From Nitrospirota bacterium (lineage in GTDB: Bacteria; Nitrospirota; Thermodesulfovibrionia; Thermodesulfovibrionales; JdFR-85), in assembly GCA_003232715.1 (NCBI GenBank), contig QIJG01000271.1:1-14321 (forward strand): 14,321 bases of DNA. The letters are read 5' to 3'. Positions 1 to 7,847 of the stretch are shown one piece after another. The translations under genes and the position numbers were made by a program. Every line of letters begins with the position of its first letter. Position 1 is the stretch's first letter. The notes under the pieces were generated by a model. The model did no database searches, was not told where the DNA came from, and saw only the letters and a list, made by a program, of their open reading frames with translations.

Positions 1-249
1 ACAGGACAACAAGGGGTATTGTCTTTAGCACTTTTTTATTCCTGCCGAAATTCAGGGGATACAAGGTCAGGTCTGATGCTTAAGGATTGGCCAATCCTTA
101 TGAGTGCAGACCTGTTCATTGTTCTGTCATCATGTGGAGGGTGTGTTCTACAACTCTCGCTTTCCTGAATCTGATCATGTTTGAAATATATCATAAATCA
201 GAGGGTTAGAGCAAAATAACAGGGCCTGCATGATACCATTTGTGATTCC
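1..249. other. gene-free left edge
   Basis: I see no supportable coding region in these 249 bases on either strand. The only clear structure is the inverted repeat at 68-114. A gene could begin further left, outside the window. Confidence 0.5.
68..114. repeat. 47-bp imperfect inverted repeat with a perfect 20-bp palindromic core
   Basis: The core at 81-100 is a perfect palindrome, TAAGGATTGGCCAATCCTTA. It is flanked by a second matching pair, CAGGTCTG at 68-75 and CAGACCTG at 107-114. Unpaired stretches of 5 and 6 nt separate inner from outer arms. As RNA or extruded DNA it would fold into a two-part stem with an internal loop. There is no T-tract, so it is not a standard intrinsic terminator. 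It lies downstream of the broken ATPase gene. It could be a dimer binding site or a REP-like dispersed element. Confidence 0.7.
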
Positions 250-1477
250 TTATTCAAGCAACTCATAAAATGGTCTGAAACGCACAGTAGTGTTTTCTGT
301 TTTTATTCCGGTCTTGGGACTCAGATTAATAACCCATGCCTCTTCAGGCCTGTATTTTTTTATAAAGCTATTCAAGGAACGGGTAATCGCCGGTGATTTA
401 ACCTCACTGCACTTGCACTCAACCGGAATTATACTGCCTGCCATGTCTAAAACAAAGTCCACCTCTGCCCTGTCCCTGGTCCTCCAGTAATGGATAGAGG
501 CCCCTTTTGTCCCGGGGCATTCCCTGAGAAGGAGGAATATGAGGTTTTGAAAAAGGAATCCCATATCCGGGGTTGAATTGTATTGTCCAAATCTGCCGAT
601 GCTGTGGTTTCTTAATCCAATATCGTGGAAATAAACCACCGGGGTTTTTCTTATCTCCTTACGGACGTTTCTGAAAAATGGTGTAACTCTCTCAATTGTA
701 AATGTTTTTTCAGCATAGGAAAGATAGTTTTTAATGGTCTGAACAGACACCCCGATTGTCTCGGAAACAGAGTTCAGATTTAACATGCCGCCAACCTGAG
801 AGGCAAGGACCCTGAACATATCTCTGAAGGCATCCACCTTCTCGACTCTCAAAAGAAAGGAGATGTCTTAAAATCTCATCAATAATTGCCCTCTTTTCCT
901 CAAGGGTCTCCTCAAGCACAACCCTTGGATAACCACCGAAGTTCATGTACTCCATGAAGAGAGTCATTGCCCGCTGTCTGTCTATCTGGAAGAAGCTGCT
1001 CAATTTGCCTTCGTATCTGTAGCCTGTCCTGTAATTTATAAACTCACGGAGTGACAGGGTATTAAGCTCAAAGAGTCTCTTTCTGCCAAGGAGGGATTCA
1101 TGGATTTTTTCTTTGAGTTCCATGCTTCCAGAGCCTGAGACAATAAATTTATATGGCAGGGCCATATCGTAAAGCCCTTTCAGAAATAATCCCGCATTTT
1201 CCTTTCGCTGTATCTCATCTATGAATACATATCCTCTATTATTACCAAACTCAAGTTTGGCCCTTTCAATCAGGGACTCCTGTGAGCGAAAAAACGGCCG
1301 GTCTCCATCAAAATCAAGACTTAAAAACAGGGTATCTTTCCCCTTCTTTTTTAGATGAGACTCAAGAGCCTTCATAAGGGTGGTCTTGCCTGCCTGGCGG
1401 GGACCCACGATCAGGGATATCTCCTTTTTCTGAAGATGTCTTGTTACATCATCCAAAAGGTATCTTTTAATGAGCAT
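250..1477 (-). pseudogene. AAA_14/DUF4143-type ATPase, frameshifted
   Basis: One gene is split into two frames. The 5' part (1477 to about 866) encodes an ATPase of the AAA_14 group: a P-loop GPRQAGKT at residues 25-32, a Walker B strand ending VFIDEIQ near residues 84-90, and a sensor strand KFIVSGSGS. The 3' part (about 867 to 250) continues in another frame with DISFLLRVEKVDAF and then the DUF4143 domain, including DRAEVDFVL and VECK, a restriction-nuclease-like core. At the join the residues that normally link EIL to DISFLL are missing, so roughly 15-17 nt appear lost near 866-869. The first frame then runs on to a stop at 731. A TTG at 852 could restart translation but would give only the C-terminal half. 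Members of this family are common in anaerobes and archaea and their cellular role is poorly defined. The break may be true decay or an assembly error. Confidence 0.8.
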
Positions 1478-1483
1478 GTCTTT

Positions 1484-1489
1484 ATTATA
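1484..1489 (-). promoter_or_regulatory. -10 box 6 nt before the ATPase start codon
   Basis: On the minus strand a perfect TATAAT is followed by AAAGAC and then the ATG at 1477. Transcription would start at or next to the ATG, which implies a leaderless mRNA. No Shine-Dalgarno lies between the box and the ATG. The -35 region is weak. A small inverted repeat, GCTCA (1515-1519) with TGAGC (1526-1530), lies just upstream. Confidence 0.5.
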
Positions 1490-1625
1490 CGAAAGTCAAG
1501 TTGCGGAAATGTCGGCTCATATCGCTGAGCGTCTCCCACGTTGGTTACATGGAAGTCGATTAGGTTATCACTTTCTTTTGCCTTTGAAAGTCTCTCCCTT
1601 GCTACAGCTCAGATATTAAGTTGAC

Positions 1626-2585
1626 TCACCTGAACCATCCCCTGCGATGGAAAATCCAGAGCAAGCCCCCGGCTATGGCAAGCATAATTGCGAGCACAGC
1701 AGGGTAGCCGTAGTGCCATTTGAGCTCCGGCATATACCGGAAGTTCATGCCGTAAATACCGGCTATTAGTGTCAGCGGCATAAAAACAGCAGAAATAAGG
1801 GTGAGGAGTCTAAGGCGCTTGTTCGTCCTGTCCTGCAGCGTAACTATATAGTGCTGGCGGAGTTCCGAGAGGTGCGCCTGCTGTCGATTGACGGAGCGGA
1901 TGGCGTATTCCAGGTTGGCTAAGGAATCACGGTAATATTCGCGGAAGTCTTTAATATCAAAGAACTCGGACTCTATTGTCTGCAGTGTTGTAACACAATG
2001 ATGTTGCTCCTCAAAGGTAATTGAAAGGCGGGCAACCCGCTGCTTTAATGTCAGTACCTTGTCTATGTCAACTTCCTCATCCCTGTCAATGGCCTCTTCG
2101 AGTGAGTCAATTTCGCGGCGTGCCTCCAGGGCATATGCCATGTCCTCATCAATCAACCGGTCAAGTATCTGATATATAATGGCCGATGTGCTTTGGTTAT
2201 GAAATCGCACTGCAGTTGAGAATTCTTCTGCGATGCTCTTCAGGGCAGGAATGGGCAACTTGTGAATGGTGACGATAGCGTGGGGCAGACAAATGATGGT
2301 GAGAAAAGACTGGTCAGTCCTGTCCCACCGGGGCTGTGTGGGCAGCTTGATGAAGAGTGCTTGATCATATGGTGCGATTCGGGTACCGGCAGAGGAGTCC
2401 AGGCATGTCTCCAGGATTAGCGGATGCAATTTCAGCGGAGACAGGAACTCCTTCAGGGCTGCCTGCTCGGGTTCTGTTATATCAACCCAGAAGGGCCTGC
2501 CTTCTGTACGGGAGGCAAAGAACTCCTCAACAGAGGAAGACTCCAGATACCGGTTTTCATTTAACAGGGAAATATTCAGTTCCAT
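1626..2585 (-). CDS. corA: CorA-family Mg2+/Co2+ transport protein
   Basis: The protein has 319 residues, the usual CorA length. CorA proteins are pentameric inner-membrane channels that import Mg2+ along the membrane potential. The long N-terminal part (1 to about 250) is the cytoplasmic domain, with acidic helices such as RREIDSLEEAIDRDEEVD. Two C-terminal membrane segments follow, at about 258-277 and 293-312. The signature YGMNF is at 278-282, immediately after the first segment, and the loop after it begins RYMPEL. The C-terminus is short and basic (HRRGWFR), as expected for a cytoplasmic tail. The start ATG is preceded by AAGAGG with 7 nt spacing. glgP ends 45 nt upstream on the same strand, so the two are probably co-transcribed. 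The family also includes Zn2+ or Ni2+ transporters, which I cannot exclude. Confidence 0.93.
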   Translation of the reverse strand: MELNISLLNENRYLESSSVEEFFASRTEGRPFWVDITEPEQAALKEFLSPLKLHPLILETCLDSSAGTRIAPYDQALFIKLPTQPRWDRTDQSFLTIICLPHAIVTIHKLPIPALKSIAEEFSTAVRFHNQSTSAIIYQILDRLIDEDMAYALEARREIDSLEEAIDRDEEVDIDKVLTLKQRVARLSITFEEQHHCVTTLQTIESEFFDIKDFREYYRDSLANLEYAIRSVNRQQAHLSELRQHYIVTLQDRTNKRLRLLTLISAVFMPLTLIAGIYGMNFRYMPELKWHYGYPAVLAIMLAIAGGLLWIFHRRGWFR

Positions 2586-2630
2586 CCGGATGCCTCTTCA
2601 GAACGTCATGTCAATCTCTTGAATCAAGGG

Positions 2631-4772
2631 TTAAAAGTCTCCTTTTACAGCCGATTTTAAGGCGTGTTGATAGAATTTATTTACATATTCCTTTGTCATT
2701 CTGCGTGCACTGAAAAGCGGAGTAGTGCTTATCATTGCTTCTTTCATAACACTGACCCATTCATGAGGAATACCGTCATCTCCCACATTGTAGTAAAGAG
2801 GAATCACCTGGTTCTCGAGTATGTTGTATATGGCCTCGGAATCGGTCACATCCCTGTCCGGCGAATCTTCTTTACCAAAGGCCCAGCCGTTTTTGCCGTT
2901 AAACCCTTCTCCCCACCAGCCGTCGAGTATACTGAGATTCGGCACTCCGTTCAGTGATGCCTTCATCCCGCTGGTTCCGCACGCCTCGAGGGGCGGCAGG
3001 GGGTTGTTAAGCCATACGTCAACTCCATGCACAAGATACTGGGCCAGTCGCTCGTCATAGTCCTCAACAAAGGCTATGCGCCCCCCAAAGGATGGGTCCT
3101 TTGCAGCGTTAAAAACCTGCTGCAGGAGCTGCTTGCCGGGGTCGTCATCGGGATGGGCCTTTCCGGCAAAGATAATCTGTACAGGCCTCCACCGGTCATT
3201 AAGCATTCTTTTAAACCTTTCAAGGTTGTGTAAAATCAATGTAGCCCTTTTATATGTTGCAAATCTGCGGGCAAACCCAAGGGTCAGGGCATTCGGGTCA
3301 AGCAACACTCCTGATGCAAGTATAATACGTGGATCCGCATTTTCGTAGAGCCACCTCTGCCTTACCCTCTCTCTCATTCTTATTATTAATTTCATCTTGA
3401 CCCAGAAGTGTGTTTTCCATATCTCCTCATCACTGATATCCTTTACCGACTTCCACGTTTCTGCAACATCGTGCTCATTCAGCCAGTCCATATGCACAAA
3501 CCTGTTCAGTAAAAGCTGTATCCTTGGCTCAATCCATGTGGGTATGTGAATACCGTTTGTTATGGACTCTATCGGCACGCTCTCTTCAGGCAAGTCAGGC
3601 CAGAGTGACTGCCACATCTTGCGTGTAACCTCCCCGTGTCTTTTGCTGACGGCATTACGGTATCCCGACATTCTCATGGCAAATGCCGTCATGTTAAACC
3701 CGGCCGCCGGAGCCGCCGGATTCATTCCGAGCTTCATGAAGGCCTCGTTGTCCAGGCCAAGGGAAGGCCAGTAACTATGAAAGTATTTCTCCATCAGGGA
3801 AAACGGGAAGACGTCGTGACCTGCCGGCACAGGTGTATGTGTGGTAAATACCGTGGTAGCCCTTACCTGCCCGGACGCTTCATCAAAGGTCATTCCCGAC
3901 GCCACCCTTTCCCTGATCCTCTCGAGTATGGCAAAAGCCGGGTGACCTTCGTTCAGATGAAGGACTGAATGTTTTATTCCGAGAACGTTCAACACTTCCG
4001 CCCCGCCGATACCAAGAACAACCTCCTGCTTCAGCCGCAGTTCAGGAGTTCCGATATACAGGCGGGCTGAAATCCCGCGGCTCCAGGGATCGTTCATCTC
4101 GATGTCCGTGTCCATCAGATACAATAACACCCTTCCCACCTGAACCTTCCATACCTCTACATAGATTGGCGGCTCTATGAAAGGAACCTTCACTACCAGA
4201 CGTTTTCCTTTATCATCAAAAACACGCCGTATCGGTGCATTCTCCCTGTCGAGGGCCTCACTATCACTTTCCTGCCATCCGTCCGGTCCTATCCTCTGCT
4301 GTAAATACCCTTCGGGATACATAAATCCCATAGCTACTACAGGGACCCCAAGGTCACTGCATTCCTTCAAAAAATCCCCTGCAAGGAAGCCGAGTCCGCC
4401 GGCATAAAAGGGAAGCGAGTGGTGAAGTCCGTATTCAGCGGAAAAATATGCAATCGGGAACTTTCCCGGATCAGTGATATTAGAGTTAAACCAACCGGAG
4501 GTGCTCTTCATCTCAGCCTTAAACCTTGTCATTACGGCATCATAATGTCTCAGGAACCTGGGGTCTTTTGAAGCTGCATCAAGGACCTCACCCTCCGGAT
4601 CGTGAAGCACTTTTACGGGATTATGCACGCTCATCTTCCATGCAGCACGGTTAAGCATCTTGAATAACATCCTGGCCTCAGGATGCCAGCTCCACCAGAG
4701 GTTGTAAGCCAGCTCACCCAGCCCTCTGATTCTCTCCGGGAGATTTGGAAATACCTCGCTAAGATCGTTCAT
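2631..4772 (-). CDS. glgP: Alpha-glucan phosphorylase (GT35, DUF3417-type)
   Basis: The 713-residue protein is a glycogen/maltodextrin phosphorylase. It releases glucose-1-phosphate from alpha-1,4-glucan using pyridoxal phosphate. The N-terminus (about residues 8-60, with NLWWSWHPEA) matches the DUF3417 domain that marks the bacterial and archaeal alpha-glucan phosphorylase branch rather than the E. coli GlgP/MalP branch. The cofactor lysine is K604 in SGMKASLNG, followed by NLSILDGWWGEGF, a typical sequence of this branch. Other familiar blocks are YFSAEYGLHHSLPFYAGGLG, HLNEGHPAF and FTTHTPVPAGHD. The gene looks complete. The start ATG has AAAGGAG 8 nt upstream. It lies 99 nt after dedA and 45 nt before corA on the same strand. 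The product would act in the cytoplasm on storage polysaccharide. Confidence 0.95.
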   Translation of the reverse strand: MNDLSEVFPNLPERIRGLGELAYNLWWSWHPEARMLFKMLNRAAWKMSVHNPVKVLHDPEGEVLDAASKDPRFLRHYDAVMTRFKAEMKSTSGWFNSNITDPGKFPIAYFSAEYGLHHSLPFYAGGLGFLAGDFLKECSDLGVPVVAMGFMYPEGYLQQRIGPDGWQESDSEALDRENAPIRRVFDDKGKRLVVKVPFIEPPIYVEVWKVQVGRVLLYLMDTDIEMNDPWSRGISARLYIGTPELRLKQEVVLGIGGAEVLNVLGIKHSVLHLNEGHPAFAILERIRERVASGMTFDEASGQVRATTVFTTHTPVPAGHDVFPFSLMEKYFHSYWPSLGLDNEAFMKLGMNPAAPAAGFNMTAFAMRMSGYRNAVSKRHGEVTRKMWQSLWPDLPEESVPIESITNGIHIPTWIEPRIQLLLNRFVHMDWLNEHDVAETWKSVKDISDEEIWKTHFWVKMKLIIRMRERVRQRWLYENADPRIILASGVLLDPNALTLGFARRFATYKRATLILHNLERFKRMLNDRWRPVQIIFAGKAHPDDDPGKQLLQQVFNAAKDPSFGGRIAFVEDYDERLAQYLVHGVDVWLNNPLPPLEACGTSGMKASLNGVPNLSILDGWWGEGFNGKNGWAFGKEDSPDRDVTDSEAIYNILENQVIPLYYNVGDDGIPHEWVSVMKEAMISTTPLFSARRMTKEYVNKFYQHALKSAVKGDF

Positions 4773-4871
4773 AACAATCGCTCCTTTAAATTCAGAAATG
4801 ATGATACTCCTTGTATAGGTGACAATACAGTCTCCCTTTATCCGACTTTATAAACCCCTTAACATAGCCGT

Positions 4872-5456
4872 TTAACTACGGTTGTGTCTGATATTCATTT
4901 TTGAATGAATAATGGTTTTAAGATGATGGAAGAAGAGGAGAAATATCAATAGACTGAAACCCAGCCATACCCATCTGAGCCAACCCTTAAAGATATAAAC
5001 AAAGGTCTGTCCCAAAAACCACCCTGCTGATAAAACCACGAGTGCCCATATCATACAGTTTACTGCCTCGTAAAATGCAAACTTTCTAAAAGATAAATCA
5101 GTTGTACCAAGTCCGGCAGCTCCCATGACGCGCATACCGTAGAGATACTGAAGTGCAAAAATAGCTGTCTTGGGACGCTTAAGTATCATCCGGTTGACTT
5201 CTCCAATCTGTGTTGCATATCTTTTAAGCCTTGTCAGGAGATAGCGGGTACCGAACACTCTGCCTGTGAGAAACCAGAACAGATGACCTGTCCATGCTCC
5301 CAGAAAAGCGCCAACCCACACATATTCTATACTTAACATTCCCTGGGAAGCGAGGATCGCTGCTGTTATCAGAACCAGTTCGCCCTCTAAAAAAGCACCT
5401 ATGAAGACCGCCCAAGGTCCGTATTCTTTAATAACCGGCAGAAGATCCACGCTCAA
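4872..5456 (-). CDS. DedA-family (VTT domain) membrane protein
   Basis: The protein has 194 residues and is very hydrophobic, with about four to five membrane segments or re-entrant loops. Members of the DedA/SNARE-associated family act in membrane homeostasis, some as lipid scramblases or flippases. Family hallmarks visible here are an acidic residue in the first hydrophobic segment (GAFLEGELVLIT), the glycine-rich block GAFLGAWTGHLFWFLTGRVFG, and LQYLYGMRVMGAAGLG with its conserved arginine. The last segment ends in a basic tail. I take TTG at 5456 as start because GGAGGT lies 6 nt upstream. The GTG two codons later is 12 nt from it. The gene is divergent from selA and may be co-transcribed with glgP. 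The exact lipid or ion substrate cannot be read from the sequence. Confidence 0.88.
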   Translation of the reverse strand: MSVDLLPVIKEYGPWAVFIGAFLEGELVLITAAILASQGMLSIEYVWVGAFLGAWTGHLFWFLTGRVFGTRYLLTRLKRYATQIGEVNRMILKRPKTAIFALQYLYGMRVMGAAGLGTTDLSFRKFAFYEAVNCMIWALVVLSAGWFLGQTFVYIFKGWLRWVWLGFSLLIFLLFFHHLKTIIHSKMNIRHNRS

Positions 5457-5532
5457 GACCCTACCTCCAGATCCTTAACTTACAGGTTTGCCAACCGGTT
5501 AAAAGGATCAAGCTAAATCCATATACATATTG

Positions 5533-5538
5533 ATTATA
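5533..5538 (-). promoter_or_regulatory. Extended -10 promoter for dedA
   Basis: On the minus strand the sequence reads TGGTATAAT: a perfect -10 hexamer preceded by the TGn extension. The -35 region is poor, which is common for extended -10 promoters. Transcription would begin near 5526, giving a leader of about 70 nt before the TTG start of dedA. Confidence 0.5.
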
Positions 5539-5662
5539 CCATCCGGACGGCCAACCTTGCTGAAGCCGAGTTTCTTCCGGTAATGAGACGGCAAAGGGCA
5601 AAAAGAAGAAAGGCAATTACACTGCAAATCATCATCCTGGAAAACATCCGCCAACAGCGCTA

Positions 5663-5691
5663 TTTACAGTGCGATTACATTCAGGTATAAT
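5663..5691 (+). promoter_or_regulatory. Sigma70-type promoter upstream of selA
   Basis: TTTACA at 5663-5668 and TATAAT at 5686-5691 are separated by exactly 17 bp, close to consensus. Transcription would begin near 5698, leaving a leader of about 147 nt before the chosen selA start. A second, weaker candidate lies within that leader: TTGAGT at 5763-5768 and CATAAT at 5785-5790 with 16 bp spacing. It would give a transcript from about 5797. Confidence 0.6.
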
Positions 5692-5844
5692 AAGCAGAGC
5701 GGGCAAAATGGTTGCAACAGATCCCTTTGTACCTGCTCAAAGGCGATTATATCTTACCTGAATTGAGTAACCTGGAGGTTGCTGCATAATCTGTCAGGTA
5801 ACGACCGGTTCATGAATCGTTCAACTCAGGTATGGAGAACTGTT

Positions 5845-7236
5845 ATGGAGCAAAAGGAACTTCTAAGAAAACTTCCCTCAGTGGACGAGGTACTGAAAAG
5901 CCCTCACGGACTTAAATGGCTGAAGTCCTACCCGAGAAAATACATTCTACGTGCTATCAGGGATATTATAGCCTTCAAACGGGGGGAGGTACTAGAAGGC
6001 TTCACCCCTGATGTCAACCTCAACGCCATATCCGGCAATATTGAGATAAAGATAAAAAAACTTATAGAGCGAAGGCTTAAGCCTGTCATAAATGCAACAG
6101 GAGTGGTAATACATACCAACCTTGGTCGTGCCCCCCTGCCTCCTGAGGTATTGAATAATATCATGGATGTTGCCATGGGATATTCCAATCTCGAATATAA
6201 CATCAAGGAGGGCAGGAGGGGAGAGAGGTATGACCACATCAGGTGGATATTGAAAGATATCACCGGCGCTGAGGATGCCGTTGTTGTTAACAATAATACC
6301 GCAGCTGTGCTGCTCTGTCTAAGTGCAATTGCAAAAGGCAGGGAGGTTATAGTCTCAAGGGGAGAGCTTATTGAGATTGGAGGGGCCTTCAGGATTCCTG
6401 ATGTTATGTTGCAGAGTGGGGCACTACTAAAAGAGGTTGGGACCACAAACAAGACAAATTCAGGAGACTATGAAGATGCCGTAGGTGAGCAGACCGCCCT
6501 GCTCCTCAAGGTTCATCAGTCCAACTATAAAGTGATTGGATTTACAGAAGATGTATCAGTTGGAGAGCTCGTCAGGCTTGGCAAAAGAAAGGAAGTGCCT
6601 GTTATGTTCGACCTCGGCAGCGGATGCTTTACCGACCTGAGACCTTACGGGATATATGACGAGCCTGTTGTTCATGAGGTGGTCGGTAAGGGGGTGGACA
6701 TTGTAACGTTCAGTGGCGACAAACTCCTTGGAGGACCACAGGCCGGAATAATCGTCGGCAGGAAGAAATTGATAGAGCGGATAGCCAAACATCCCCTTAC
6801 AAGGGCTGTACGCATAGATAAACTTACCCTCGCTGCACTGGAGGCAACATTACTCTGCCATGCTGATCCTGAAAAAGCAAGGGAAAAAATACCTGTACTG
6901 AAGACTCTTTTGCAGGGGGATGAGGTGATAAAGAGACGTGCCAGGAAGATTCAGTTGTTGATAAAGCGTGATGTCAGGAATGCCCTGGTCTCTATTGAGA
7001 AGGACGAGTCACAGGCCGGCGGCGGTTCTTTGCCGGGGGTATATTTGCCGACATATGTAGTAAGACTGAAGGTGGAGGGAATGTCAGCCCTGCTTGTTGA
7101 GCAGCGTTTGAGGAGGGGTGCCGCTATTGCAGTAATTACAAGGATAAGAGCAGGCAGTGTTATTATTGATGCAAGGACGATAAGGGACTCAGAGGTGAAA
7201 CCCCTTCTGAAGGCAATAAAAGAAGCAATCTGTTAA
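5845..7236 (+). CDS. selA: L-seryl-tRNA(Sec) selenium transferase (selenocysteine synthase)
   Basis: SelA is a homodecameric pyridoxal-phosphate enzyme that converts Ser-tRNA(Sec) to Sec-tRNA(Sec) with selenophosphate. From ATG 5845 the protein has 463 residues, the same length as E. coli SelA. The reading frame is open back to 5779, but the ATG at 5845 has GGAG 7 nt upstream and starts 10 residues before the conserved LPSVDEVL, as in E. coli. Key blocks are VINATGVVIHTNLGRAPL, VVNNNTAAVLLCL, SRGELIEIGGAFRIPDVM, EVGTTNKT and FSGDKLLGGPQAGIIVG. The last carries the cofactor lysine K293 (E. coli K295). The gene appears intact. Neither selB nor a tRNA-Sec gene is visible here, and the nearby formate dehydrogenase uses cysteine, so its clients must lie elsewhere in the genome. 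Confidence 0.96.
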   Translation: MEQKELLRKLPSVDEVLKSPHGLKWLKSYPRKYILRAIRDIIAFKRGEVLEGFTPDVNLNAISGNIEIKIKKLIERRLKPVINATGVVIHTNLGRAPLPPEVLNNIMDVAMGYSNLEYNIKEGRRGERYDHIRWILKDITGAEDAVVVNNNTAAVLLCLSAIAKGREVIVSRGELIEIGGAFRIPDVMLQSGALLKEVGTTNKTNSGDYEDAVGEQTALLLKVHQSNYKVIGFTEDVSVGELVRLGKRKEVPVMFDLGSGCFTDLRPYGIYDEPVVHEVVGKGVDIVTFSGDKLLGGPQAGIIVGRKKLIERIAKHPLTRAVRIDKLTLAALEATLLCHADPEKAREKIPVLKTLLQGDEVIKRRARKIQLLIKRDVRNALVSIEKDESQAGGGSLPGVYLPTYVVRLKVEGMSALLVEQRLRRGAAIAVITRIRAGSVIIDARTIRDSEVKPLLKAIKEAIC

Positions 7237-7495
7237 TTTTTCAGGAGGCAGGAGTGCCCCCAAAAAATCTTCAAGAGCTGGAGAAGAGCATCCCTTGCCT
7301 TTCTCTACCCGTTTCCGTTATATTTCACATTATAACGCGTACACAAGGCATCCGGATGGACGCGTTTAACTGCGCTCAACGCACCGTTGCTGCGTGCGAA
7401 CCGGAGAGGAGTGATGCCGGTGCTCGGGAGAGTCTGTGCGGATGAGAGAAACCCGGGGGGATACGATCCCTCCAGGCAGGCTCTCATACACGCGT
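7237..7495. other. Structured gene-free region between selA and the mini-thioredoxin gene
   Basis: These 259 bases hold several inverted repeats and no gene I can name. CGTTATA (7316-7322) pairs with TATAACG (7331-7337) across 8 nt, resembling a ModE-type operator half-site pair but 2 bp shorter overall than the E. coli form as I remember it. ATCCGGAT is a short palindrome. GCACCG (7381-7386) can pair with CGGTGC (7418-7423), in competition with ACCGG (7400-7404) and CCGGT (7417-7421). A nested stem follows near 7442-7486: ATGAGAG with CTCTCAT outside, GGGGGGAT with ATCCCTCC inside. ACGCGT occurs three times. A GTG at 7254 with AGGAGG in front opens a 63-codon frame with no recognisable product. 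Confidence 0.45.
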
Positions 7496-7732
7496 TTACT
7501 TCAAATCCGAGAGGCTCGCACCGAAGTTGATGTGAAAGACCTGTCTGTCCAAGACCAGTGCGGGGACCGATTTGATGCCGAGTTCTTCTGCTTCGGAGAG
7601 GCGGCTTTTGTCTGTACCGAGATGTACGATCTCGACGTCAAAGCGGTTTGTGTCGAGCGCACTGAGCAGGGATTGCTCGGCACTGATGCACACGGGACAT
7701 CCGGCGTGGTAAAAGATGGCTTTGCTTTTCAT
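7496..7732 (-). CDS. Small thioredoxin-like (mini-thioredoxin) protein
   Basis: The protein has 78 residues with a redox-active CPVC motif at C12-C15, directly after the first beta strand (KAIFYHAG), and a cis-proline P57 in KSVPALVLD. Both are core features of the thioredoxin/glutaredoxin fold. At this length it is close to the minimal thioredoxin-like proteins and glutaredoxins. It would act in the cytoplasm in thiol-disulfide exchange; no signal peptide is visible. The ATG has AAAGGAG 7 nt upstream. It is divergent from the HxlR-family gene with 115 bp between them, which suggests that the regulator controls it. Arginine codons here are mostly CGN, unlike the AGR-rich neighbours. The precise partner is unknown. 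Confidence 0.8.
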   Translation of the reverse strand: MKSKAIFYHAGCPVCISAEQSLLSALDTNRFDVEIVHLGTDKSRLSEAEELGIKSVPALVLDRQVFHINFGASLSDLK

Positions 7733-7764
7733 CTTGTAGCTCCTTTCGTTTTGAGTGGTTTACC

Positions 7765-7817
7765 GTGGTCTTCGACCACATGCCTTTTAGGATATACCGG
7801 CTACGGATTCCGGTCAA
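7765..7817 (-). promoter_or_regulatory. Candidate promoter and operators of the mini-thioredoxin gene
   Basis: On the minus strand, TTGACC (7817-7812) and TATCCT (7794-7789) are spaced by 17 bp, giving a transcript start near 7782. Two inverted repeats sit where a repressor could act. ACCGG (7796-7800) with CCGGT (7810-7814) lies in the promoter spacer and just touches the -35. GTGGTC (7765-7770) with GACCAC (7774-7779) lies just downstream of the predicted start. HxlR-family proteins bind short palindromes as dimers, so these are plausible sites for the divergent regulator. Confidence 0.45.
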
Positions 7818-7847
7818 GAAGGTACTTTTTGGTAAGGTAGGTAAGTG

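Noticed and set aside
5779..5844. TTG 5779 or ATG 5812 as the selA start
   Set aside because: The GGAGG before TTG 5779 is too close to serve it, and ATG 5812 has no good site. ATG 5845 has GGAG at 7 nt and matches the E. coli length.
5928..6452. Minus-strand frame opposite selA
   Set aside because: It is a shadow of a strongly conserved gene and shows no domain of its own.
7454..7472. GGGGGGAT-ACG-ATCCCTCC as a tRNA T-arm or terminator
   Set aside because: The loop does not fit a T-loop, and no T-run follows on either strand.
7400..7486. Possible glycine, cobalamin or Moco riboswitch
   Set aside because: Only loose similarity. The conserved core sequences I know for these classes are not present, and no suitable gene follows on the same strand.
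7497..7507. ACTTCAAATCC, resembling the anticodon arm of tRNA-Sec, close to selA
   Set aside because: It lies in the 3' end of the mini-thioredoxin gene, and I found no acceptor stem, T-arm or long variable arm around it.
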